A DNA stretch of 64,000 nucleotides from Chamaecyparis obtusa. Its lineage: Eukaryota > Streptophyta > Pinopsida > Cupressales > Cupressaceae. A model generated the notes under the pieces. That model had not been told where the DNA came from. It ran no database searches and saw only the letters and a program-made list of their open reading frames with translations. Position 1 is the stretch's first letter; each line of letters opens with the position of its first letter. The stretch is taken from the NCBI GenBank assembly GCA_027943335.1, contig BSBK01006430.1, forward strand, positions 250,501-314,500, written 5' to 3'. Positions 11,540 to 23,667 of the stretch are shown here, piece by piece. The position numbers and the translations under genes are program-made.

Positions 11540-11551
11540 ATATCCCTCTTT
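11540..11551 (-). other. Polypurine tract of Copia C
   Basis: The complement reads AAAGAGGGATAT directly before the LTR start TGTTGG, the expected plus-strand primer position. Confidence 0.75.
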
Positions 11552-12029
11552 GGAATTGATGGCAACACCACATGAATAACACATGATTTACCAACCAATC
11601 AAAAAATGTTAGTGCATCAGAAATATTTATAATATCCTTAGCTTCATTCTGATTCATAACAAATTATCCTTGCTTGATCATTCACACAGTTACTCCCTCT
11701 AAATCTTTTATGTATCTCTCTCCCTCTGATTCTCTGAATCTCTAAATCTTAGAACATATACCTTAGTGTTCTTTATTTTTTTGTTTTCATCTAAATCTCT
11801 CCCTCTTTGACAATAATGCCAAAGCAATATCTAGCACTTACATCTTTCATATGTAGATGTCATCTTGTCAGTTTAGTATTAGTATTTCTCCCTCTATCAT
11901 CTTTCTTATGAATGATTATCATTTTTTCTATACTTTTCACAACTCTAGGAAGCTCCTAAAGTGTGACCTTTCCTACATCAATTTGTTAAATATTCTATGT
12001 AGAACATTTGATGCAGTGCTCCTAATTGA
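11552..12029 (-). other. 3' non-coding region of Copia C
   Basis: No domain is seen between the end of RNase H and the purine tract. It is T/C-rich on the plus strand, with several CTCCCTCT runs (purine-rich in element sense), perhaps decayed extra purine tracts. Confidence 0.5.
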
Positions 12030-15000
12030 CTAGGTTGCCTTAGTTAAGGGAAGAACCCCTAATTTACCTCTAATATATTCATGAGCATCCTTATGTAAAT
12101 CTTTTGTGAATATGTCTACTAGTTGTTCCTTTGTATTCACATATTCCAGTCTCACTTCTTTATCTTGTACCAATTCCCTCAAGTAATGATAATTGATAGA
12201 AATATGTTTAATCTTTGTGTGCATCACTAGATTCTTTGATATGTTGATAGCACTTGTGTTATCCCAGAAAATAACAACTGGTTCAGTGATTTCCTCTTTC
12301 ATTCCTTTCAATAATTGCTTGATACATACCAGATTTGAATAGTTTACTATAGCTGCTACATAATCATCTTCTGTTGTAGATTGGGAAATGTAGTTTTGTT
12401 TCTTGCTTGTCAAAGAGACTAATCTCTTTCCTAGAAAGAATGCTCCACCACTTGTACTTTTCCTATCATCAACATTTCCAACCCAATTTGCATCAGTGTA
12501 GACTCTTAGTTCAAATTTCTCATTCTTCTTGTAGTACAATCCATAATCTTCTGTCCCTTTCAGATATCTCAGTATTCTCTTCATAGCCATCATATTATTT
12601 TCCTTAGGATTGATAGAGAATCTTTCCACGATCCCAACTTCTAGGGATATATCTAGTCTATTGTGGACAACATATTGTAGCTTTCTAATCATGGATGTAT
12701 ATAGAGTTTGATTCACTTTAGCAGTATCATCAGTTTTAGATAATTTTTGTCTAGTATCCATATGAGTACTTACTAGTTGACAATCCTCCATACCAAAAGT
12801 TTTTAGTATCTCTTTGACATATTTAGATTGTGTGATAAAGATACCTTTCTCCATCTGATAGACTTGCAAACCAACAAAGAATTTTATCTCACCAAACATA
12901 GACATCTCAAACTCAATTTGCATCTCATTTGAAAATTTCTGACATAGGGCATGTTTTCCTCCAAATATGATATCATCCAAAAAAGTTTCAGCTAACATAA
13001 TCCCTTTACCTTCTTCAGCTTTCATGTATAGATTGTTGTTGTCATTTGTCCTTGTAAATCCAATCTTTATCAAATAATTGTGTAGCCTCTCGTACCATGC
13101 TTTGGGGGCTTGCTTCAATCCATACAGTGCCTTGTTCAGTTTGTAAACCATATTTTTCTTGTTTGGATCAAAAAATCCTTCAGGTTGTTCAATGTATACA
13201 TGTTCTTCTAATATACCACTTAGAAATGAAGACTTGACATCCATCTGATATACTTTGAAGTCTCTGTATGTAGCATATGCAAGTAGAGTTCTCACTCCTT
13301 CTAATCTTGCTACAGGGACAAATTTTTCCCCGTAGTCTATTCCTTATTCTTGTGCATAAGCCTTGCATACCAATCTTTCCTTATTCCTTGTGACTTGTCC
13401 ATGTTCATTAAGGTTGTTTCTGAATACCCATTTTGTTCCAATAATATTCTTGTTTTCTAGTCTCAGAACTAGAGTCCATGTATCATTCTTTTCTATTTGA
13501 TCTATTTCTTCATTCATAGCTTGAATCCAGTCTTCATTTTCTAAAGAATATTTTACTCTCTTAGGCTCAAACTCATATAATAAACATGTAGGGTCTTTCA
13601 ACTTACTTTTGGTCAAGACTCCAGATTCCTTATCTCTAATGATTTTCTAAGGATTATGATGTCTTCTCACATACTATGCCAATGTAGGTTCATATATCTT
13701 TTCTTCTTGATCTTCAGGTTCATCATGAAAATTTTTAGTTTCTACTTCTGATTTCTTGTCATCATCCTTCTGATGCTTGACAACATCCTCTCGATTCTCG
13801 ACAGCATCCTCCTCGTGCTTGGCATTTCTTACCTATGACTCTACATCCAGTGTAAGTGTGGTACTTGCCTCTCCTTCTTCCATATAGGTAAAAGATCTAT
13901 AATCTTCAGGCTCTTGTTTACCTTCTTGTTTGTTCTTTTTTGCATATTCATCAACTCTCACATTTTCACTTTCCACAACTTTGTTAGTGTTAGAATTAAA
14001 ACACTTATAAGATTTTCTCTTAGTAGAATAACCTAGGAATATGCCTTCATCACTTTTTGTATCAAACTTTCCATTCCTATTATCTTTCAATATATAGCAT
14101 TTACTCCAAAAGATTCTAAATTATTTCACATTAGGTGCATATACATGCCATAATTCATAAGGTGTAGCATTTGTAACTTTCTTGATTTGTCCTCAGTTTA
14201 AGGTATAAAAAGTTGTACTCACAGCTTCTCTTCACTATTTTTGTGCAACATTCTTCTCAATCATTAGTGTCCTTGCACAATCCATAATTGACCTATTTCT
14301 CCTCTCAGCTATACCATTCTAGGGAGGTGCTCTAGGTGTAGACATTTGTCTCTTGATTCCTCTATCATTGTAGAATAGATTGAACTCATTTGATATAAAC
14401 TCTCCACCTCGGTTAGATCTTAGACATTTCAGGCTTTTACTTGTTTCTTTTTTAACTATTTCCAAGTACCACTTAAACAACTAAAATGCATCAAATTTTT
14501 CTTTCAAACACAATACAGTCATCATCCTAGTGTATTCATCAACAACTAGAATAAAGTATTTAACACCACAATAACTTTGTACACCCATAGGTCCACAAAG
14601 GTCAGTATGAACCAAATCCAAAATATTTTCAGAAGTAAATGTCTTTCTCTTGAAACTAGACTTTGTCATTTTACTCAACTAACATTGTTTACACATCACA
14701 TTATCAGGTTTCTTCAATCTTGGCAAACCTATAACTTTGTTCTTTTTACTAATATTTACCAGATTGTCAAAGTTAACATGACATATCCTCTTATGCCATA
14801 ACGATACATCATCAAATTGTGCAAACAAACTTGTCTCTTCAAATAGATCTAGATAGAACAAATTACCTCTAATCTAATCTCCACTTCCAATTAGTTCATC
14901 AGTAGCATCAAATATTTTAGCCTTTTAGTGATGAAACTCCACTCGGTAACCAATTATATTAAGTTGTGCAAAACTCAGCAAATTATAGTTAAGACCTTCA

Positions 15001-15386
15001 ACCTAATAGGCATTTTCACATGTGATCTTATTAGTTAGCTTAATTGATCCTTTACCCCTCATAGGACATGGTGCATCATTACCAAACTTAACACTTCTAC
15101 CTTTATAATGATCTAGGGTTTCAAATTTACTTTTATCACCAATCATGTGATGTGAGAAACCACTATCAATAATCCATTTATCACCTTTACTCACATAAGA
15201 AATAAGTGCAGTTTTCTTATCTTCATCAAAATCATCTTTCATAGCAACATAAAATACTTCAATATCAAAATCATCACTGTCACTGTTAGTTTCATCTTCA
15301 TTAATATAACATGATTTCTTACCTTTATCCTTGTAGTATTTGTAAATTTTGTGCTCTCTATTATCTTTCTTATCCTTGTACTTGCT
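12030..15386 (-). pseudogene. pol: Copia C polyprotein remnant
   Basis: Minus-strand order is protease (15003-15242, WIIDSGFSHHMIGD), GAG-pre-integrase (14679-14861, LWHKRICHVNF), integrase (13833-14678, HTDLCGPM then EGIFLGYS), reverse transcriptase and RNase H (12030-13616). The RT/RNase H block has an open 421-codon stretch with MDVKSSFLSG, LYGLKQAPKAWY, FLDDIIFGG in place of YVDDIIFGG, and YTDANWVG. The RNase H SEAEY motif reads TEDDY, losing the usual Glu. The natural end LGVLPL lies near 12050. Stops and frame breaks cluster in 13620-14480, so integrase is badly damaged while RT is nearly continuous. Confidence 0.92.
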
Positions 15387-16286
15387 TTATCTTTCCTCAT
15401 CTATGTCATTCCTATGAGGACATCTTGCTGCAATATGGCCAACTTTATTACATGAAAAATAGATTATAGGAATTTTACCTTTATATTTTCCTTTTCCTCT
15501 TTTCAATATTCTATTAATGAGTGCATCAAGATCTAATAGTTCATCATTAGAAGTGTCACTATCACTGCCACTTTCACTTTCACTTTCCCTTTTTACAAAT
15601 TTTTCTTTTTCTCTCTTAGATATATGAAAAACCATTTGCGACTTGAATGAAGATTCAACATTAGGAACAATGTAGTTATCATGGTTAGATATCTCAAAAG
15701 AAGTAAGCTTACCAACAAGACTTTCCAGAGTTAGAACATTACCAAGGTTACATCTTGATTCTTGAATTGCTAAAATTATGATAGCATATATAGGAAGAAA
15801 AGCGCTCAATACCTTACCAATGATAGTCTTATCATCAATGATTCCATTATCTCCTCTAATAGCATTCACTATCTCCTTAATTATACCACAATACTGAGCG
15901 ATATTTTCACCTTCTTGCATTTTCATTTCATCGAACTTACCTCTCAAGCTTTCAACTTTTGATCTCAGTGCATTTGTATCACCACCATAGATGGTTGCAA
16001 GAGTATCCCAAATCTTCTTTACAGTAGTGAAATCTTTGATATCTTCAAATTCAAGATAGCTTAAGGAAGATGCAATCTCCAACATTTCTTGATTGTGTTC
16101 TTGTTTTTCTTTCATCTCCTCAGCAATCAAAGGTGTAGCAGGTATAACATAGTCATGTTCAACATAGTATTTTGCAGAATCAACAATACTAGCTAGATGT
16201 AGTTTCATCAAAATCTTCCATTCAGGGAAGTTCTCCTTGTTCAACTTTGGTACCTCCTTTTTATACATCTTAATCATTAGCTTCAA
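15387..16286 (-). pseudogene. gag: Copia C gag (nearly intact)
   Basis: An uninterrupted 299-residue frame begins at ATG 16286, 35 bp from the primer site; a second in-frame Met lies five codons inside (MKLMIKMYKKEVPKLNKE). The capsid segment includes FPEWKILMKLHLAS, IWDTLATIYGGDTNALRS and LRGKFDEMKMQEGENIAQY. It continues into an acidic Ser/Asp stretch (SESESGSDSD) and one zinc knuckle, YFSCNKVGHIAARCP, where the first Cys is Tyr, as in element A. The terminal stop comes just before protease, so gag and pol may have been one frame originally. Although open, it lacks functional pol in cis. Confidence 0.88.
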
Positions 16287-16320
16287 GTACCTTTAAAAAT
16301 TTTCTCTATAAGCACCAACA

Positions 16321-16332
16321 ACTCTGATACCA
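16321..16332 (-). other. Primer binding site of Copia C
   Basis: The complement is TGGTATCAGAGT, one base off the initiator Met-tRNA match; it lies 2 bp from the LTR. Confidence 0.82.
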
Positions 16333-16334
16333 AT

Positions 16335-16471
16335 TTTTAATATTTTTTAGAACAACAAAGAGGGGGGGGTGAATCAGTTGTTCTCAGGTCTAGATGTACC
16401 AATTGAAATTTTAAACAATTCAACAATCTCAGATATAATCACCAACTCAACTCGGTCTCTATAGTATATAT
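16335..16471 (-). repeat. 5' LTR of Copia C, left piece
   Basis: 137 bp matching the beginning of the 3' LTR (10046-10190). It stops at the TATAT target site (16467-16471), where element D starts. The same sequence resumes after D at 40299. Confidence 0.9.
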
Positions 16472-17574
16472 TGTTAGGAATGGGAACATTGAGAGGGGGG
16501 GTGAATCAGTGTTCTATATATTATTACTTTTTCTAATATCTTGAACTTTAACTTAATTACTTAAGTACTGAAATGAATATTAGTGTAAGCAAGATAAAAA
16601 ACCATAACACATAACACCAAAGATGATTACAGGGAAATCCAATTAGGTAAAAACCCCGGTGGGAATTGACACTCGCTAAGAACTACACTAGTGTTTTATG
16701 ATCCCTATTAGAAGATCTTGCAACCCTATTAGGAGTTGATCTTTACAATGCTTCTAGTACAATGACCTGGTCAAGGGTCAAACCCTATTGGGATTCTTTT
16801 ACAATTAACCCTATTAGGAGTGGGGACACACTATCCTAGAGCTCACTTCTCAAGTGGTGAAGGCTACAACCTTCTGGATCTTAGATACACATTATATTTG
16901 CAAGGCGAAGTGTTTCTATGACACTTCTTGTCTAATCAGTTCCTTTTGAGTGTTTAGGCTTTAGCCTCTTATAGAGAACTACAACATTCTAAATTCTCTT
17001 CACATACCTCTACTCTTCTCTTCACAACTTTCTATTCAACTTCCATATCTAATGACAAAGGTGTATGTCTTATTTATATGAGCAAACAAAACTATTAACT
17101 AGGTCAGCCTTCAACCTATTACATATAACACTTCGAAGTGAATTGGATCAATCCTGTTTTAAAAAAATAATATTAACATTTCTAAAACCTAAATACAATA
17201 GGTGCATAGCCTTTACAATACAATATTACAAGCGCTAACCAAAATACCAACACTCAGCTCCATACTCTATTTTGTTCTGCTGCTCACTGTCTGTGACTCT
17301 TCAACTGGTTATATCTTCATCATACAAACTTGTCTAATCATGCACTCTTAGACTTAGCATGACTACATACCAAAAAAATTATCTTTAAGGGTGCATTCCA
17401 TAACTCATTCATACGTGCGTGCGTTGATGCTCTGGTAACTATCCAGTCTTTCATACTTAACCAAATCTGATGTTCTAATTGATTGCGCTGACTCCATAAC
17501 ATCATATGAATTTGTTTCCATAATGAAAAAAATAATTCATAGTAATATATATCAGTATATTTAACTTTCCAATA
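16472..17574 (-). repeat. 3' LTR of element D
   Basis: 1,103 bp from TGTTAGGAATGGG to TTTCCAATA (CCAACA with one change). It aligns end to end with 39172-40293. It has a G-run near its left end and repeated CCTATTAGGAGT-type boxes (16700-16830). Confidence 0.9.
17071..17080 (-). promoter_or_regulatory. Possible TATA box in element D LTR
   Basis: CATATAAATA on the minus strand. The 5' LTR counterpart near 39775 reads CACATAAATA, a damaged version. Confidence 0.35.
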
Positions 17575-17589
17575 ATCTCCCCCTTTTTC
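17575..17589 (-). other. Polypurine tract of element D
   Basis: The complement GAAAAAGGGGGAGAT directly precedes the 3' LTR, the expected plus-strand priming site. Confidence 0.85.
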
Positions 17590-17796
17590 ATTAATGGCAA
17601 CAAAGGAATATGGCCAAGTTACTAATTGTATCTTTATGCAAAATTTTCTAACATATATAATAACTTATATCTCCCCTTCTGCTATATACTCTACTCCCCT
17701 TTATATCATATACATAGCTCCATATTCTCCCTTCTATACTCTACTCCCCCTTTGACATTAATGATAAAGGTGCTCAAAAAATCTATCTACAAGTAC

Positions 17797-20700
17797 TTAC
17801 ATAGTTAATACATCTGGGTAGGCTATCTGAAGGTTTGCAATCTCATTCTACCAAAACCTCTTCAATGTGTCTATTGTCTGGAGATGGGCACACAAAGCAT
17901 ATGTCAACTTCTCCATCTTCTCCAAATCTGAACTTAGGCCTTGATCATATGTCACCATAGTGGTATCAATCTCCTTGATGTTCTAGTTTAATAAATCTAA
18001 TGAGGGTGCAAGAGCATTTCTTAGCTGTGTTTGCCTTGCCCTTATCTTGGACATTTCTTTCTTTTCCTTTTCTATTTTGTCCACTTATCCTTGGTACACA
18101 TTGTTACACATATTTACATCTATAGAGGGATGTTCTACTGATTTCCTCACTACTTCTATCATATTTTTTGCTTCCTAAATTTTCTTGTAGAGATCTGCAG
18201 TCAGCTTATCCTTGATCATACAATTTGCTATGATTTTTCTTCCTTTAGCTATAAATTCTTTTAACAAGGTTTGAACAGCCTTCAAAGAGCTAAGGTGAAG
18301 TGCAAAGTTCCCTACCAGTTCACTCAATCTCTTCTTATGATATTTCTCTTTTGCCACCTTGGATGCAGATTCTTCAAGGCTAGAAAAGTTTTCTTTGAAA
18401 CATGTCATAATGGAGCTGACATCATCTCCTGAGTGTATGCTTGACACTTTCTTGTCTAAAGGTAATAAGTTATTTAGAATGTTGACTGACTCAAAAAATA
18501 GTGGATTCCTCATAACCTATTTCTCCTTGGATTTTTCCATTGCAAGTACACTGATCTCGATTCAGTCTTCTTCTCCCCATAAGTCTAAACTAGTAGTGTC
18601 AAGAGTCAAACTTGACAATAATGATGCTAATGACATGGGAGTGATAGGTGTGCTATCCTTCACTTCTATCTTTATCTTTACAATTATTTCAATAGATGGT
18701 TCATCTGTTGGTTCCTTTTGTTTCTCCTCCTCTTATTATTCTTCTTTCTCCTTTTCTTTTTCTTTCTCCTCTTCTTCTTCTTGTCCTGTTGGATCCTCAA
18801 TCAACACATCTTCTTGATGCTTTGGTGAATTATCACCTCATAGTATTTCTACCTCTTATGTACTCACAAAGGCTTCCTCAAATTTTTCTAAGTCTTTGTC
18901 AGTGGTTTCCATTGATATCTCCACATTATCAATCATTATTGTGTCATCTTCTTATGTTCCAGGCATGGACACAGACTTTATTTCATCTGTAGCTACTATA
19001 ACTATGGGTATTGAATCTTGCAAATCTATTGTTGGTGAATTAGTGATTTTTAACTTCTTGACTTTCTTAGAGGGCACTTGAGTTGTGGGCATAGTAGGTG
19101 GATGCATGTGTCTATTCAAGAACACTTTCTCAAATTCTTTCTCAATCTCTTTGGCTACCAACTCATAGTCTTTATCCATTATCTATAGAGTTCTCAGCTT
19201 TTTTCTTAGATGCGGCTTCACCAAATCCAATAATAGTGTTTTCTCTTCTATTGAGCATATAGGGAGGCTTTCATCTAATATAATTTCCCTTATTCTGAGG
19301 TCTTCCTCAATAGCCTGTCTCTTAAAAAATTCTAAGATGTTCCATACACTATTTGGAATAACTATCTTAAGCTCCAAGACTATCTTCTTGAACTTAATAA
19401 TATGCTTTATTATCATACCATGGATCTCTGACTTATCAATCTCACTGTACTTTTCATAGAGCTTTCCTATCTGATCAATTCTTCCTTCATCAACTATCCT
19501 AGTTTTCAATACTTGAAGACTCGGTCTAAAACCTACCTCAAGAGGTGCTTGAGCATTCTTCATTAGACTTATAGTTGTCCTAGAGGATGGATGGCTTGCA
19601 CTGGTATCCTTCTTCCTATTTGGCATCTTTCTATATTTAGGGGGCTCTTCAGTGGACTCTAAGTCAATTGTATCTATAGGTGTAGGAGTCATATCATCTA
19701 TCTTTTTCTTCTTTTCTTTGGGATCATCATTTTTATCTATTTTGGTTTCAACAGTGGATGCACTCTCAATTTTCATATCTATCTTGGCCTCTCTAGCTTT
19801 ATCTAGGTCATCTTGAGCGAAACCATGAATCTTAAGTATCTCTGATGTGAGTTTAGAGGCTTTCCTCTTGGTCACTGCACTGTTTAGGACTACATCTACT
19901 TATCTCATTTTATCCTCATATGCTCCCCATCTAGGTTCATTGGGATCCTTGGGTGCTGATACTAGAACTTGTTCCTCCACTTCATAACCAAGTGGATGAA
20001 TGCACTTAGTTCTAGGCTCAACAGCTTCCATACAATTTATGTATGTTTCCACCATAAAATAAATACTATCCTTATACTTTTCAATTATGCTTTCAAGTAT
20101 CCTATACCTCATCTACATCTTTATCCTAAATGTTTTTATCTTTAACTCCATAAAACCTTTTAGAGTACTCTCATTTGATGCCTTAGGTGATATTTGTGGC
20201 ATAGTAGGCATGTTTTTATCAAGGTACAAATCTGAGACTTTTCCAACTATATGAAAGTACATATAGATAATCAGTGATCCAAACCTAAATATTTCACTCT
20301 TGTCATGTTTGATTTCCCTTATGTTGTTAATCAATTATGCACGCAAGATCTCACACAAGTTGAATTCTCCATTCTCCCTTACAATTCTGATGGCTACAAG
20401 AATAGTGGTTGTGGACACACTATTTACCATGTTTGCATGTTGAAATCTATAACCAAGAATCATAGCCAATAGATTGATGTCTTTCTCCTTAATTGTCACT
20501 ATGGTCATACTGTGCTTGTCACTATGTGACTTACAAGCTTGCTCAACCAATTTCCTGACATTCTTACCAACTAGAAGAATGGCACCTATCTTTGATAGAC
20601 TAGTCATCTCATAAATGAGATTAGCTATGATTCTAATAGGAACTTCACCTATCCAAAATAGGTCATCATGAATTATACTCAACAGGATCTTAATCTATTT

Positions 20701-21000
20701 GGATTCATAGAATTCATAGGTTGTAGCATACTCAATGATTGGGTGACTCTCAAGGTGCGTGAACTCATCCATGAATGTTTTAATAGAATTCATCATTGAC
20801 TTAAGGTGCGACCTAATTCTGTCCAAACCAATTGGTTCCTTTTTACAATACACATATGCGCATATGTCTTCTACGTCCATAAGGCACATTGGGGTTCTAG
20901 AAAAGGCTCCTTCTAGGTCATCTAAGGTGGAATTGAAAGGATGCATCTTAAACACATATCTTTTTCTTTTAGTAACATCAAAAACAACTGGTGTAGCCAT
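17797..21000 (-). pseudogene. Unassigned 1,067-codon frame of element D
   Basis: From ATG 21000 to a TAA at 17797-17799 the minus strand reads in a single frame for 3,204 bases, broken only by about 14 in-frame stops and no frameshift. I do not recognise the product. Visible parts: an N-terminal segment MATPVVFDVTKRKRYVFKMH; a middle with GEVPIRIIANLIYEM and DPNEPRWGAYEDKMR; a Lys/Asp-rich linker; an alpha-helical part around GRIDQIGKLYEKYSEIDKSE; an acidic Glu/Lys run (about 18745-18785); and C-terminal helices likely to coil. No signal peptide, membrane segment, DSG, YVDD or DDE motif is seen. It lies 3' of the gag-like gene, where env-like or extra frames sit in some plant elements. Many stops fit C-to-T decay of CAG, CAA, CGA or TGG. 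Confidence 0.65.
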
Positions 21001-21421
21001 GACTTACTTGATTTATCACTTCACAGTGGTTTCCAAGGGTTTCTGAATTGTCATGTTTGCACTAGGGCTTCCAACAATCAATCTTCCTTCTTCACAGATA
21101 AATTCAACTACAACACTTCACAACTCAACTTCTAGTGCTTATGTGATCTCCAAATGCTTAATCTTGATTTCAAATGAGAGTTCAGTGAATCTTCAATGAC
21201 TATAAAATAGATTTCTACCATTAATGCTTTTCGTGTAAACATAGAATGCACCTGAGAATTTTGTTCTTTATTTCTGCTAACAATCAGGTAGTGCACTCTT
21301 GCATACTACTTCACATAGTCTCCAAATAGTTATATCTAAAGGCACATACTCTGAGAGTGAGTATACCAGCCGCGTAGGGGTCTAGAGCTAATCTAGCTCC
21401 CCTATGACCATAACGGTCATT
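21001..21421 (-). other. Intergenic part of element D
   Basis: About 420 bp between the gag-like stop (21422-21424) and the long-frame ATG. No coding similarity. It contains a small palindrome, ATGACC-ATAAC-GGTCAT, at 21404-21420. Confidence 0.5.
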
Positions 21422-21740
21422 TTAACCATAAATGGGAGGTGCATCCATTGCAGATGCATCCTTAATTATTTCATCAATATTATCCTTCTTTTCTTCCTTC
21501 CAAATCAATCTCACATCCTTTGTAGCTTGCACAAACTTGAGCTCTCCTGCTTCATCCAATATTGATCATTCTAACTTTTTAGGGCTTTCTTGTCTTTGTG
21601 CTCTTGTTCTACAGAACCTAGAGATGTGTCCATCCTTATTACATGAGTGAAAAATGACTGGAGGCCTGATATTCCTTGGTGCATTCATGTGGGTTACCAT
21701 ACTGCACTTTCTAGTTGTGTGACCAATATAATTGCATATC
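21422..21740 (-). pseudogene. Element D gag-like protein, C-terminal part
   Basis: Continuation of 38325-39117 after removal of element E. E landed inside a zinc knuckle: the first Cys lies on the far side at 38330-38340, while CNYIGHTTRKC is here (about 21690-21730). A further knuckle follows as FHSCNKDGHISRFC (first Cys replaced by His). After it come KFVQATKDVRLIWKEEKK and a natural-looking stop at 21422. This gives four knuckles in all, an unusually high number for a Copia-type gag. Confidence 0.7.
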
Positions 21741-21940
21741 TGTTAAAATGATAAAGAACAAAACATGAAATTATAGGAAATTGTTTAATCCAAGACAGAG
21801 GAGTAAGGAAAATTACCATGAATTAGCACAAGAAATAGGAGCATACACCAAAAAATAAGCAAGGAGGAGACAAGATTTTGAAGGGGAAAAGTATAAAAAA
21901 ACCCCTGTGAAATTAATGAAAGTGGCAACAAATGCCTAAG

Positions 21941-21975
<35 letters not shown>

Positions 21976-22293
21976 GTGAGAGTAATGCTCATACAATAAT
22001 TGAGAAGAGGAAGAAATCTCATATGAGAGAATGAGAAAAAGGAGATCCATCTCTTTTAATAGAGATGTGAGAGAGGAGTTACATTGTAACTCCCATATTT
22101 GAGTGTGCCACATTTCACTAGTGTGTGAGACAAGTGTAGGATTCCTCATAAGAAGGAATATCTATTTTCCTTAATAAAGGAAATTACAAATATGACATGT
22201 CCTCCCACTTGGACTAGAGGATAGATTACATTAGGATACCTTGGTTTATCCTATTAAATACATAAATAACCAAGGAAAGATTAAATTCTAACA
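21741..22293 (-). repeat. 3' LTR of element E
   Basis: Bounded by TGTTAAAATG and ATTCTAACA and colinear with 37783-38319. The 16-bp length difference comes from the GA tract. Confidence 0.92.
21944..21972. repeat. (GA)n microsatellite in element E LTR
   Basis: About 29 nt of alternating GA, against about 18 nt at the same place in the 5' LTR (37985-38002). Confidence 0.9.
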
Positions 22294-22301
22294 CCCCCCT
22301 T
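22294..22301 (-). other. Polypurine tract of element E
   Basis: The complement reads AAGGGGGG immediately before the LTR start. Confidence 0.8.
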
Positions 22302-22454
22302 TAATCTTTACTTGGGGTATTTACAAAAATCTACAACTAGATTATCCTTCTTGTAGTAGAGGAGGAAAGCTTGATTTTCTTCAGTTTGAGTTGATATAAG
22401 GTGATGGTGCAATGATAAATGCTAGGATCTTGAAATAGGATTCTTTTGCTTGTC

Positions 22455-23667
22455 TTAATGCAAGAGTGTAGGTGTTTGTGGATATAGGCCCAAATCTTGA
22501 AGTAAACTTGGAGATTGTTCGTTGTTACTTGTCCAAGAAAGATCACATGAATCTACAAAAAAATAAGAACCATGAGGGGATCTCCCATAATTGGGATTTC
22601 CTCCTAAAAATGAATTAGTAAAATCTAAATGTGAATCATTAAATGTTATGTCATCATAAAGAGGTTTTGTAAACCAAATAGATTTGTTACTAGATGCATA
22701 AGCATAATCACCAACAATAATATCATCAAGAAGTTTAGAGTTTAGAGAAGGAGGTTGGTCCTCCATGAGAACCATTTGAGTTTCATGAAATTCATGATCT
22801 ACTTTGGAGCATATAGGAACATAATCAATATTTGAGCCTGCGAAAAGGCAAAAAACACTAGTAGAGTGCCCATCATTGGGATCACCTAGTGCTGAATTAG
22901 TAACACTTTGGAAAAAATCATATTGTGAATCATGAGGAAAAAAATTAGGAATGCAAACTTCAATTGCATAAGGCAAATCTGTAGTGTATTCATCATAATA
23001 TGAAGCATCAATAGGAGAGTTAATATAAGCATCATTATCATTAACCTCCACAACAGTCATAGGCTTAGTACTATCAGCATGAATTTCATCTTGAGTAATA
23101 AACATATCTTGCAAAGTAGCATTAAGAAAAGTAGATATAATTTCCTCTTCTTGGTCAAACATATCAAGATGAGAGCAAGGAGGATTAAACATATTATTTC
23201 CATTATCAGTATCATCACTTCTAGGAGGAACAATCATTAGGAGTATCATTACTATCATCATGTTCATCATTATCCTTTTGAAGAGAATCGGTATTATCCT
23301 TAATGTTAGGAGTAGAAATAGAAATATGGTTATCTTTCAAAATAGGAACAACATGGAGTTTACCATTGGGAATAGGTGTTGTGTAAGTTTGAAATGTGTT
23401 CTCTAAGACATGCCACATTTGATGTGTTGTAGTACAATCTGAGATAAGATGGTATAAATCTAGATGTAATGAGAATCTGATTAGACCAAATGCTTCCTCA
23501 TCTTTGAACTGCCAGGAATCTTGGTCAGCCTAAGGAGCCGTGGATGTCAATTTCAAAAAAGGTGAAGACACAACATCAAACAGGTGCTGAGTTTTTAGAA
23601 AATCAGACATGTCAGGCCTCCAAATAGAATAACTGGAATGAGTGAGTTTAAATATTGATAGAGACAT
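22455..23667 (-). pseudogene. Element E gag-start fused to a novel Asp-rich tail
   Basis: ATG 23667 opens a frame of roughly 404 codons with one in-frame stop (23530-23532) and one frameshift near 23250. Residues 1-100 resemble the N-terminal capsid segment of Copia gag: YSIWRPDMSDFLKTQHLF, DEEAFGLIRFSLHLDLYH and MWHVLENTF. The remaining 300 residues are acidic and rich in Asp, Ser and Asn, with no zinc knuckle, protease or coiled coil that I can see. Landmarks are MFDQEEEIISTFLNATLQDM, YDEYTTDLPYAIEV and, at the end, SLLQDLGLYPQTPTLLH. I do not recognise this tail. It may be an element-specific protein or captured sequence. The frame stops 154 bp before the purine tract. Confidence 0.6.
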
